Of a stretch of DNA of 7,507 nt, positions 1-5,713 are shown one piece after another (positions within the stretch are counted from its first letter, which is position 1; each line of letters opens with the position of its first letter). The DNA comes from DATGFB01 sp032160545 (GTDB lineage: Bacteria > Actinomycetota > Actinomycetes > Mycobacteriales > Jatrophihabitantaceae). A program made the position numbers and the translations under genes. The notes under the pieces are model-generated. The model saw only the letters and a program-made list of their open reading frames with translations. It ran no database searches and was not told where the DNA came from. The stretch is taken from contig JAVHVN010000038.1 in the NCBI GenBank assembly GCA_032160545.1, forward strand, positions 1-7,507, in the 5' to 3' direction.

Positions 1-1
1 C

Positions 2-34
2 TACGTGACGCCGAACGACCCAGCCGTGTACTGA
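2..34 (+). CDS. 3' end of an unidentified gene (partial)
   Basis: Reading from base 2 gives ten codons ending YVTPNDPAVY and a TGA stop; nine of the ten codons end in G or C, as in the real genes of this window. A strong hairpin begins 18 bases after the stop, as expected at the end of a transcript. Too little is present to name a family. Of the other two plus frames, one has an immediate stop and the other runs on through the hairpin, so this is the most plausible reading, but chance is not excluded. Confidence 0.4.
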   Translation, partial: YVTPNDPAVY

Positions 35-52
35 GCCCCCAGCACCGACTCC

Positions 53-85
53 GATGCCCCCGGATTCCCATGAGCCGGGGGCATC
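53..85. terminator. Hairpin terminator between convergent genes
   Basis: Bases 53-63 (GATGCCCCCGG) pair perfectly with 75-85 (CCGGGGGCATC), an 11-bp stem with an 11-base loop. It lies between the stop of the plus-strand partial gene (34) and the stop of the minus-strand dehydrogenase (109), so it could end transcription in both directions. The plus-strand tail is only weakly T-rich (GCGTTGT) and the minus-strand tail has no T run, which is common for actinobacterial terminators. Confidence 0.65.
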
Positions 86-108
86 GCGTTGTCACGGTGC
101 CGTCGACG

Positions 109-852
109 TCATGGCCGGCGGTCGACCTTGTACGGCGCCGCCTGTGCCAGCGGCTTCACCACGAGCAGATCGACATTCACATGTGCCGGCCGGGTGACCG
201 CGAAGGCGATGCAGTCGGCGATGTCGTCAGCGGTCAGCGGCGCGGCCACACCGGCGTAGACCCGGTCGGCGGCGTCGGCGTCCCCCCGCAGGCGAACGAG
301 CGAGAACTCCTCGGTGCGGACCATGCCGGGCGCGACCTCGGTGACTCGCACGGGCCGGCCGTTCAGTTCGAGCCGCAGCGTCTCGACGAACGACGCGGCG
401 CCGTGCTTCGCCGCGACGTAGCCCCCGCCGCCCTCGTACACCAGATGCCCGGCGATCGACCCGGTCACCACGATGTGACCACCCGCACCCCGCTCGAGCG
501 CCGCCAGCAGCGCCTGGGTGACGCGCAGCACGCCGACCACGTTGGTCTCGAACATCGCCTGCCAGTCCGCGGGGTCGGCGCTCTCGATCGGCTCGACACC
601 GACTGCGCCGCCGGCGTTGTTCACCAGAACCGCGACGTCGTCGAGTTCGTCGGCCAGAGCAGCAACGGACGCCGGGTCGGTGACGTCGAGCGTCACCGCG
701 CGGATGCCGGGAGTGCGGGCCGCGAGCTCGTCGAGACGATCTCGCCGTCGAGCGGCGGCGACGACGTCGAAACCCTCCGCAGCCAGCCGCCGTGCCGTTG
801 CCGCGCCGATCCCGCTGCTTGCCCCCGTGACCACTGCTGTTCCTCGCGCCAT
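109..852 (-). CDS. YdfG-like short-chain dehydrogenase/reductase
   Basis: This 247-residue classical SDR should be a soluble NAD(P)-dependent oxidoreductase. Visible features are the TGASSGIG dinucleotide-binding motif (residues 9-16), an RRR run at 35-37 after the second strand that favours NADP over NAD, D56 in LDVTD, NNAG at 78-81, and the catalytic set N104, S132, Y145, K149 (YVAAK). The C-terminal half (VRVTEVAPGMVRTEEFSLVR, then PAHVNVDLL) resembles E. coli YdfG, which oxidises serine and 3-hydroxy acids; the substrate here is inferred only at that level. The ATG at 852 is chosen because GGGGAG lies nine bases upstream and the protein then starts at the usual distance from the glycine motif. 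The frame stays open further upstream, to 1062, but that part overlaps mshA. The gene is divergent from mshA, like Rv0484c in M. tuberculosis. Confidence 0.92.
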   Translation of the reverse strand: MARGTAVVTGASSGIGAATARRLAAEGFDVVAAARRRDRLDELAARTPGIRAVTLDVTDPASVAALADELDDVAVLVNNAGGAVGVEPIESADPADWQAMFETNVVGVLRVTQALLAALERGAGGHIVVTGSIAGHLVYEGGGGYVAAKHGAASFVETLRLELNGRPVRVTEVAPGMVRTEEFSLVRLRGDADAADRVYAGVAAPLTADDIADCIAFAVTRPAHVNVDLLVVKPLAQAAPYKVDRRP

Positions 853-955
853 GCCGCAATTCTCCCCGCCCCGCCGCTTCGGGCATGATCGAGGGGAGGC
901 CTGGAGCTGTTCCGGTGCCAGGCAGAGGTCGCACCGGCCCACGAGAGGAGCGAGC
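853..955. promoter_or_regulatory. Divergent SDR/mshA intergenic region
   Basis: These 103 bases separate two divergent starts and must hold both promoters. A possible mshA -10 is CATGAT at 884-889, which would give a leader of about 60 bases; I see no good -35. Within that leader, CCGGTGC (912-918) pairs with GCACCGG (931-937) around a 12-base loop, just before the mshA ribosome-binding site GAGAGGAG (943-950). On the minus strand, GGGGAG (867-862) is the dehydrogenase ribosome-binding site. The promoter call is weak; the ribosome-binding sites are clear. Confidence 0.4.
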
Positions 956-2245
956 GTGGAACCCGTCCCGCTCGGCCGGAGCGCGCCGCTGCGCCGCGTC
1001 GCGATGCTCAGCGTGCACACCTCGCCGCTCGATCCGCCCGGTGGCGGCGACGCAGGCGGCATGAACGTCTACGTGGTCGAGACGGCCAAGCGCCTCGCCG
1101 ACGCGGGGGTTGCCGTCGAGATCTTCACGCGGGCGACGTCGAGCGACCAGCCCGTCACGGTCGAGATGCACCCGGGCGTGCTGGTCCGGCACGTCACCGC
1201 CGGCCCGTTCGAAGGGCTGGCCAAGGCCGACCTGTCGGCTCAGCTGTGTGCGTTCACCGCCGGTGTCATGCGCACCGAGGCCCACCACGACCCGGGCTGG
1301 TACGACGTCATCCACTCGCACTACTGGCTGTCCGGCCAGGTGGGCTGGCTCGCTCGTGAGCGCTGGGGCGTGCCGCTCGTCCACTCGGCGCACACCCTCG
1401 CGAAGGTCAAGAACGCGATGCTCGCCGAGGGCGACCTGCCCGAGCCGCGATCCCGGGTCATCGGCGAGGAGCAGGTGGTCGCCGAGGCCGACCGGCTGAT
1501 CGCGTCGACGGCCGAGGAGGCAGAGCAGCTCGTCACGCTCTACGGCGCCGACCGCGAGCGGGTGAACGTCGTCAGCCCCGGCGTCGATCTCGACACCTTC
1601 CGGCCGGGCCCTGCCCGGGACGCCCGCCGGCGGCTCGGACTGCGTCAGGACGCGCACACGCTGCTGTTCGTCGGGCGGATCCAGCCGTTGAAGGCTCCCG
1701 ACCTCTTGCTGCGGGCAGCTGCGTTGCTGCAGGCCGACGGTGCCCTCGACGTGCCCGTCCAGGTCGTGGTGCTCGGGGCCGCGAGCGGCGACGTCACCGA
1801 GCCCGGCTGGCTCAGCCACCTCGCCGCATCGCTCGAGCTGAGCGACGCGGTGCGCTTCGTCCCGCCTGCCTCGCGCGAGGTGGTGGCCGACTACTACCGC
1901 GCGGCCGACGTGACGGTGGTCCCGAGCTACAACGAGTCGTTCGGGCTCGTGGCCCTCGAGTCCCAGGCGTGCGGGACGCCCGTCGTCGCCGCCGCAGTGG
2001 GTGGCCTGACGACCGCCGTGGCCGACGGCCGGTCCGGGGTGCTGGTGGACGGCCACGACCCCGAGCAATGGGCGAAGGTCCTCGACGAGCTGTTGCGCGC
2101 GCCTGGCGTCCTGCGTCAGCTCGCGGCCGGGGCGAGGCCGCATGCCGAGGGCTTCTCCTGGGAGCGCACGACCCGTGGATTGCTGGCCGCGTACGCCGAG
2201 GCGCGCGACGAGCTGGGCGCCCGTGCCGGTGAGGCTGCGCGGTGA
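956..2245 (+). CDS. mshA: MshA, D-inositol-3-phosphate glycosyltransferase
   Basis: MshA transfers N-acetylglucosamine from UDP-GlcNAc to 1L-myo-inositol 1-phosphate, the first step of mycothiol synthesis, in the cytoplasm. The 429-residue protein has the GT-B fold signature of family GT4. The N-terminal PPGGGDAGGMNVY loop covers residues 27-39, HSHYWLSGQVGWL starts at 120, the UDP-phosphate-binding pair is R241/K246 in VGRIQPLK, and the EX7E motif is E327/E335 in NESFGLVALE. Residues N37, K90, Y123, T147 and R167 line up with the inositol-phosphate contacts I recall from the C. glutamicum structure, which separates MshA from other GT4 enzymes. The GTG at 956 is chosen for GAGAGGAG five bases upstream; an in-frame ATG at 1004 would cut into the first strand. 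The 3' end overlaps the next gene by four bases. Confidence 0.96.
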   Translation: MEPVPLGRSAPLRRVAMLSVHTSPLDPPGGGDAGGMNVYVVETAKRLADAGVAVEIFTRATSSDQPVTVEMHPGVLVRHVTAGPFEGLAKADLSAQLCAFTAGVMRTEAHHDPGWYDVIHSHYWLSGQVGWLARERWGVPLVHSAHTLAKVKNAMLAEGDLPEPRSRVIGEEQVVAEADRLIASTAEEAEQLVTLYGADRERVNVVSPGVDLDTFRPGPARDARRRLGLRQDAHTLLFVGRIQPLKAPDLLLRAAALLQADGALDVPVQVVVLGAASGDVTEPGWLSHLAASLELSDAVRFVPPASREVVADYYRAADVTVVPSYNESFGLVALESQACGTPVVAAAVGGLTTAVADGRSGVLVDGHDPEQWAKVLDELLRAPGVLRQLAAGARPHAEGFSWERTTRGLLAAYAEARDELGARAGEAAR

Positions 2246-2727
2246 GTGTCGAGGACGACCTCGACGCGATCCTGCGCGAGCAGGGCGTCCAGTACGAGCG
2301 ACCCGAACCGCGATCGTTCGTCGTCGCGGTGCCGGGCGAGCGGCGGCTGAAGACTGCGTGCTGGCTGACCGTCGGCGCGCACGCAGTCGAGATCCAGGCA
2401 TTCGTGATGCGCCACCCCGAAGAGAACCGGGAGCAGGTCCACGCCTACCTGCTGCAGCACAACGCGCGGACGTACCTCGTCTCGTGGGCGATCGACGCCG
2501 CGGGTGACGTCTACCTCGCCGGGCGGTTGCCGCTGTCGGCGGTGAACGCCGACGAGATCGACCGCGTGCTCGGCAGCGTGCTCGAGTACGCCGATGGCAG
2601 CTTCAACCAGTTGCTCGAGCTGGGCTTCGGGTCGTCCATCAAGCGCGAGTGGGCGTGGCGGGTCAAGAACGGCGAGTCCCTCGCCAACCTGCAGGCCTTC
2701 GCCGAATTCGCCCAGCGGGACGACTGA
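2242..2727 (+). CDS. YbjN-domain protein
   Basis: A 161-residue soluble protein of the YbjN family, whose fold resembles type III secretion chaperones; its biochemical role in actinobacteria is not established. Recognisable stretches are AFVMRHPEENREQVHAYLL, then GDVYLAGRLPLSAVNADEID, LELGFGSSIKREWAW and the closing GESLANLQAF, which closely resemble my recollection of M. tuberculosis Rv0487, also directly after mshA. There is no signal peptide or membrane segment. The GTG start overlaps the mshA stop (GTGA), and GGTGAGG (2228-2234) lies seven bases upstream, so the two genes are translationally coupled and almost surely co-transcribed. The neighbourhood suggests, but does not prove, a link to mycothiol or redox physiology. 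Confidence 0.9.
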   Translation: MSVEDDLDAILREQGVQYERPEPRSFVVAVPGERRLKTACWLTVGAHAVEIQAFVMRHPEENREQVHAYLLQHNARTYLVSWAIDAAGDVYLAGRLPLSAVNADEIDRVLGSVLEYADGSFNQLLELGFGSSIKREWAWRVKNGESLANLQAFAEFAQRDD

Positions 2728-2744
2728 CCCGTCAGCCGCCGTAG

Positions 2745-2759
2745 CCGGTGACGCACCGG
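2745..2759. repeat. Short perfect inverted repeat upstream of gpmA
   Basis: CCGGTG (2745-2750) and CACCGG (2754-2759) form a perfect 6-bp palindrome around ACG. It starts 17 bases after the ybjN stop and ends 19 bases before the putative gpmA -10. It could be a weak T-less terminator for mshA-ybjN or an operator in the gpmA -35 region. In DNA this GC-rich, a repeat of this size can also be chance. Confidence 0.35.
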
Positions 2760-2778
2760 GACGCACACCCCGATGCGG

Positions 2779-2784
2779 CAGGAT
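2779..2784 (+). promoter_or_regulatory. Putative -10 element for leaderless gpmA
   Basis: CAGGAT ends six bases before the GTG at 2791, placing the expected transcription start at or next to the start codon. No convincing -35 is seen. The same bases include AGGA at 2780-2783, seven bases before the GTG, so a Shine-Dalgarno role is the competing explanation. Either reading supports the GTG at 2791 over the ATG at 2773. Confidence 0.45.
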
Positions 2785-2790
2785 GTACCC

Positions 2791-3534
2791 GTGCCGACGC
2801 TCATCCTGCTCCGCCACGGCGAGAGCGACTGGAACCAGAAGAACCTCTTCACGGGCTGGGTCGACGTCGACCTCACCACCAACGGCGAGGCCGAGGGGTG
2901 GCGCGGCGGCGAGTTGCTCGCCGAGCACGGCCTGCTGCCGGACGTCGTGCACACCTCGGTGCTGCGGCGGGCGATCCGCACGGCGAACATCGCCCTCGAC
3001 GCAGCCGACCGCCACTGGATCCCGGTGCGCCGTTCGTGGCGGCTCAACGAGAGGCACTACGGGGCGCTGCAAGGCAAGGACAAGGCGGCAATCCGCAGCG
3101 AGTACGGCGACGAGCAGTTCATGCTGTGGCGCCGCTCGTACGACACGCCACCGCCATCGATCGACGACAGCGACGAGTTCAGCCAGGTGGGCGACCCGCG
3201 CTACGCCGACCTGCTCGAAGTGCTGCCCCGGACCGAGTGCCTCGCCGACGTGGTCGAGCGGATGCTGCCGTACTGGTTCGACGCGATCGTCCCCGACCTG
3301 CGAACCGGACGCTCGGTGCTCGTCGCCGCGCACGGCAACTCGCTGCGGGCGCTGATCAAGCACCTCGACGGAATGAGCGACGCCGACGTGGTCAGCCTGA
3401 ACGTGCCGACCGGGATCCCGCTGCACTACGACCTCGATCCGGCCACGCTGCGACCTACCGGGCCGGGTACCTACCTCGACCCAGCCGCCGCCGCGGCCGC
3501 GATCGAGGCCGTCGCGAACCAGGGCAAGAAATAG
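2791..3534 (+). CDS. gpmA: 2,3-bisphosphoglycerate-dependent phosphoglycerate mutase
   Basis: The enzyme interconverts 3- and 2-phosphoglycerate in glycolysis and gluconeogenesis through a phosphohistidine. The LLRHGESDWN motif carries the phospho-acceptor H9, preceded by R8. The proton-donor glutamate is E87 in RLNERHYGALQGKDKA, and the second catalytic histidine is H181 in AAHGNSLRALIKHLDG. PTGIPLHYDL and the tail AIEAVANQGKK are typical of the dPGM family. Starting at the GTG 2791 gives 247 residues, matching the usual ~249 and beginning MPTLILLRHGES. An in-frame ATG at 2773 would add MRQDVP and lacks a well-placed ribosome-binding site. It follows ybjN by 63 bases and precedes senX3 by 23, the same order as in mycobacteria, where gpm1 lies beside senX3-regX3. 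Confidence 0.96.
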   Translation: MPTLILLRHGESDWNQKNLFTGWVDVDLTTNGEAEGWRGGELLAEHGLLPDVVHTSVLRRAIRTANIALDAADRHWIPVRRSWRLNERHYGALQGKDKAAIRSEYGDEQFMLWRRSYDTPPPSIDDSDEFSQVGDPRYADLLEVLPRTECLADVVERMLPYWFDAIVPDLRTGRSVLVAAHGNSLRALIKHLDGMSDADVVSLNVPTGIPLHYDLDPATLRPTGPGTYLDPAAAAAAIEAVANQGKK

Positions 3535-3545
3535 CCGGCGCCACG

Positions 3546-3551
3546 TACGAT
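3546..3551 (+). promoter_or_regulatory. Putative -10 element for leaderless senX3
   Basis: TACGAT fits the actinobacterial TANNNT -10 and ends six bases before the GTG at 3558. The six intervening bases, GCGGGC, hold no purine-rich ribosome-binding site, and none lies just upstream. This favours a leaderless transcript starting at the kinase gene and supports the chosen start. The -35 region lies in the 3' end of gpmA and is not recognisable. Read-through from gpmA remains possible. Confidence 0.5.
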
Positions 3552-3557
3552 GCGGGC

Positions 3558-4715
3558 GTGGTCCGCAGGCGGAGCAGGAAGCCGGCTCCGGCCCTCCCCT
3601 CCCCAGTTCCTCCGGTGACGGCCGGCCAGTCGCTGGCGTCGCTCGTCGTCGAGGCACTCGATTCCGGCGTCGTCGTCCTCGACGGCGACGACCGTGCCGT
3701 GCTCGTCAACCCGGCGGCCCGGGCGATGGGAGTGCTCGCGGTGGACCGGCTCTCGTTCCCACAGCTCACCGCGCTTGCGAACGAGGCCCGCTCCAGGGGC
3801 GCCTCGGTGGTGCAGTCCGTCGACCTGCCCATGGGCCGGCTGGGTCGTGAGCCGATCGCCCTCTCGGTGACAGCCGTCCCGCTGGCCGGCAGCAGCCACG
3901 AGACCGGTAGCCCGCCCGTCGCGCTGCTGCTCGCCGACGTGAGCGAGCAGCGCCGCCTCGAGGCCGTCCGGCGTGACTTCGTCGCGAACGTCTCGCACGA
4001 GTTGAAGACCCCGGTCGGCGCGCTTGCCCTGCTCGCCGAGGCGATCCAGGACGCCGCCGACGACCCCGCGACGGTCGCGCGCTTCGCCGGTCGCATGCAG
4101 CACGAGGGCAGCCGGCTGACCAGGCTCGTCAGTGAGCTCATGGAGCTCTCGCGCGTGCAGGGTGTCGACCCCATGCCGGGCGCCGACACCGTCGCCGTGC
4201 AGGCGCTGGTCGACGAGTCCGCCGACCGGTGCCGCCTCGCCGCCGAGCAGTCGGTCATCGATGTCGACGTCCGCTGTGAGACCGGCCTCGAGGTCCGCGG
4301 GGACGAGGCGCAGCTGCGCACCGCGGTCGCGAACCTGGTCGACAACGCCATCGCCTATTCACCGCCCGGCACCAGGGTGGTGATCACCGCCGACGCGTCG
4401 GCCGACGATCAGGCGCGGCCGTGCGTCGACATCGCCGTGACCGACCAGGGGCTTGGCATCGACGAGGCCGATCTCGACCGGATCTTCGAGCGCTTCTACC
4501 GTGTCGACCCAGCTCGCTCGCGGGCGACGGGAGGCACCGGGCTCGGCCTCGCGATCGTCAAGAACATCGTCACCAACCACCTCGGCACGATCTCGGTGCG
4601 CAGTGTGGTCGGATCCGGCTCGACGTTCACCATCCGGCTACCGCGCGTTCACTCCGATGCGCCACCGTCTGCCCAGGACGCTGGTCGGCTGGACTCGGTT
4701 AAGGGGACGGTATGA
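3558..4715 (+). CDS. senX3: SenX3-like sensor histidine kinase, no membrane helices
   Basis: This is the histidine kinase partner of RegX3, which responds to phosphate limitation in actinobacteria. The 385-residue protein has a basic, proline-rich tail (1-22), a PAS-like domain (about 25-130, with SGVVVLDGDDRAVLVNPAAR), a HisKA helix pair with FVANVSHELKTPVG and phospho-acceptor H147, and a HATPase domain with N259/N263 (NLVDNAIAYSP), DQGLG at 296-300, RIFERFYR and GGTGLGL at 325-331. STFTIRLP closes the catalytic domain. The characteristic FVANVSHELKTPVGA and ARSRATGG stretches are shared with mycobacterial SenX3. Unlike that protein, it has no hydrophobic N-terminal helices. GTG 3558 follows a TACGAT -10; GTG 3615 (V20) is an alternative. 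Upstream of 3558 the frame stays open only because it overlaps gpmA. The stop overlaps the regX3 start. Confidence 0.92.
   Translation: MVRRRSRKPAPALPSPVPPVTAGQSLASLVVEALDSGVVVLDGDDRAVLVNPAARAMGVLAVDRLSFPQLTALANEARSRGASVVQSVDLPMGRLGREPIALSVTAVPLAGSSHETGSPPVALLLADVSEQRRLEAVRRDFVANVSHELKTPVGALALLAEAIQDAADDPATVARFAGRMQHEGSRLTRLVSELMELSRVQGVDPMPGADTVAVQALVDESADRCRLAAEQSVIDVDVRCETGLEVRGDEAQLRTAVANLVDNAIAYSPPGTRVVITADASADDQARPCVDIAVTDQGLGIDEADLDRIFERFYRVDPARSRATGGTGLGLAIVKNIVTNHLGTISVRSVVGSGSTFTIRLPRVHSDAPPSAQDAGRLDSVKGTV
4625..4657 (+). promoter_or_regulatory. Possible PHO-box-like direct repeat before regX3
   Basis: GTTCACC (4625), GGCTACC (4636) and GTTCACT (4647) occur at exact 11-base steps, the periodicity of the GTTCAC direct repeats bound by actinobacterial PhoP and RegX3-type regulators. 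The middle unit is degenerate. The site lies in the last codons of senX3, 55 bases before the regX3 start. The first unit encodes part of the conserved kinase motif STFT, so coding constraint may explain it, and single GTTCACC or GGTGAAC words occur elsewhere in this window. Confidence 0.25.
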
Positions 4716-5392
4716 CGCGAGTGCTGGTGGTGGAGGACGAGGAATCGTTCTCCGACGCGCTGTCGTACATGCTGCGGCGCGAAGGGTACGAGGTCGAGGT
4801 CGCGGGCACCGGCCCGGATGCGTTGAGCGCGTTCGACCGCGGCGGTGCCGATCTCGTGTTGCTCGACCTGATGCTGCCCGGGCTGTCCGGTACCGAGGTC
4901 TGCCGCGAGCTGCGGCAACGCTCGCACGTGCCGATCATCATGCTGACCGCGCGCGACAGCGAGGTGGACAAGGTCGTCGGCCTCGAACTCGGAGCCGACG
5001 ACTACGTGACCAAGCCGTTCTCGTCCCGCGAGCTCGTGGCGCGTATCCGTGCGGTGATGCGCCGCGGCACCGAGGCCGAGGAGTTCGACATGGGCACGGT
5101 CGAGGCCGGCCCGGTCCGCATGGACGTCGAGCGCCACGTGGTGACCGTCGAGGGCGCCCAGGTCGCCATGCCGCTCAAGGAGTTCGACCTGCTCGAGCTG
5201 CTGCTGCGCAACGCCGGACGAGTGCTCACACGCGGCCAGTTGATCGACCGGGTATGGGGTGCGGACTACGTCGGCGACACCAAGACCCTGGACGTCCACG
5301 TGAAGCGGTTGCGGGCGAAGATCGAACCCGACCCGGCGCGTCCGAAGTACCTGGTGACGGTTCGGGGCCTCGGCTACAAGTTCGAGGACTGA
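4712..5392 (+). CDS. regX3: RegX3 phosphate-responsive OmpR-family regulator
   Basis: A 226-residue response regulator that should be phosphorylated by the adjacent kinase and control phosphate-starvation genes. The receiver domain has acidic-pocket residues E8/D9, phospho-acceptor D52 in LLDLMLPG, T79 and K101 in ADDYVTKPF. The C-terminal winged helix (about 128-224) includes PLKEFDLLELLLRNAGRVLT, then RVWGADYVGDTKTLDVHVKR, and ends VTVRGLGYKFED. GPVRMDVERHVV and the recognition-helix stretch match mycobacterial RegX3 almost word for word, so the assignment is firm. The ATG overlaps the senX3 stop (ATGA), with AAGGGGA (4701-4707) as ribosome-binding site, so translation is coupled. M. tuberculosis has MIRU repeats between the two genes; there are none here. 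Confidence 0.96.
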   Translation: MTRVLVVEDEESFSDALSYMLRREGYEVEVAGTGPDALSAFDRGGADLVLLDLMLPGLSGTEVCRELRQRSHVPIIMLTARDSEVDKVVGLELGADDYVTKPFSSRELVARIRAVMRRGTEAEEFDMGTVEAGPVRMDVERHVVTVEGAQVAMPLKEFDLLELLLRNAGRVLTRGQLIDRVWGADYVGDTKTLDVHVKRLRAKIEPDPARPKYLVTVRGLGYKFED

Positions 5393-5398
5393 TACCCG

Positions 5399-5423
5399 TC
5401 GGGCAGGATGACTGCATGCCCGA
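5399..5423. repeat. Inverted repeat spanning -10 and start of small gene
   Basis: TCGGGCA (5399-5405) and TGCCCGA (5417-5423) are perfect 7-bp inverted arms with an 11-base centre that contains most of the -10 hexamer and the A of the ATG. A shorter version with the same 11-base centre, CGGCA (2776-2780) and TGCCG (2792-2796), spans the gpmA start. It may be an operator or a coincidence of the -10 and the second codon. Confidence 0.3.
5404..5409 (+). promoter_or_regulatory. Putative -10 element for leaderless small acidic gene
   Basis: CAGGAT lies six bases before the ATG at 5416, the same hexamer and distance as at gpmA. TTCGAG (5381-5386) sits 17 bases upstream in the end of regX3 and could be a poor -35. 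Read as a Shine-Dalgarno, AGGA would be seven bases from the ATG, so both explanations remain open. Confidence 0.45.
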
Positions 5424-5655
5424 TTACCAGATCGAGATCCACTACGGCGCGGACGAGCCGATCCGCATCCCGCTGCGCGACTACGAGCCCGAGGACGCCG
5501 AGTCCGAGCGGCAGTCGATCGTGCAGCAGGTCGAGCGGGCGCAGTCGCTCGACGCGCCACTCATCATCACCGATCTCGAGCACGGCGGCCCGCTCGACGA
5601 CGAGCTCGCCATTCCGGTCCACGGGGTCACCGAGGTCGACCTCGTCGAGGCCTGA
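5416..5655 (+). CDS. Small acidic protein of unknown function
   Basis: A 79-residue protein that I cannot assign to a family. Codon third positions are almost all G or C, as in its neighbours, so it is very likely real. It has 20 Asp/Glu, four Arg and no Lys. The pattern suggests two strands (YQIEIHY, IRIPLRDY), an amphipathic helix around 24-43 (EDAESERQSIVQQVERAQSL), and two more strands (LIITDL, ELAIPVHGVTEVDLVE), a possible beta-beta-alpha-beta-beta unit. There are no cysteines, signal peptide or membrane segment, so it should be cytoplasmic. It starts 24 bases after the regX3 stop and ends 58 bases before the next regulator, all on one strand. It may be read through from regX3 or use its own -10. 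A regulatory or adaptor role is only a guess from position. Confidence 0.8.
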   Translation: MPDYQIEIHYGADEPIRIPLRDYEPEDAESERQSIVQQVERAQSLDAPLIITDLEHGGPLDDELAIPVHGVTEVDLVEA

Positions 5656-5713
5656 CCGAACCCGAACCGTGCGGTGATCCCGGCGGTGCCCCGGCGTCAC
5701 TAGGCTCCGCCGC
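5656..5713 (+). promoter_or_regulatory. Promoter region of the second two-component pair
   Basis: TAGGCT (5701-5706) fits the TANNNT -10 and ends seven bases before the ATG at 5714, suggesting a leaderless transcript; no ribosome-binding site is evident. The -35 is not clear. A tandem hexamer, CCGAAC twice (5656-5667), lies immediately after the previous stop, about 35-45 bases upstream of the -10. TCCGCC (5706-5711) and GGCGGA (5716-5721) form a perfect 6-bp inverted repeat around the start codon. Confidence 0.45.

Noticed and set aside
227..2401. A 724-codon open frame antisense to mshA and the dehydrogenase
   Set aside because: It overlaps the dehydrogenase in another frame and runs opposite mshA. 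Its composition is rich in Arg, Gly and His with no domain pattern, typical of a shadow frame in GC-rich DNA.
2773..2790. ATG start for gpmA adding MRQDVP
   Set aside because: No well-placed ribosome-binding site is seen, and GTG 2791 gives the normal family length and the usual short lead into the RHGE motif.
2748..3557. N-terminal extension of senX3 through gpmA
   Set aside because: The frame is open, but the product is an Arg/Pro/Ala-rich shadow of gpmA without helices or domains; real kinase similarity starts after 3558, where a -10 and GTG occur.
2116..3657. A 513-codon open frame antisense to ybjN and gpmA
   Set aside because: It lies opposite two well-supported genes and its product has no recognisable motif; it is open only because stop codons are rare at this GC content.
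4653..4712. MIRU-type repeats between senX3 and regX3 as in M. tuberculosis
   Set aside because: The genes overlap by ATGA and no tandem repeat of that length exists here.
4453..5415. Long upstream extension of the small acidic gene
   Set aside because: The open frame overlaps senX3 and regX3 in another frame, and its translation is shadow-like Arg-rich sequence; only the part from ATG 5416 has protein-like character.
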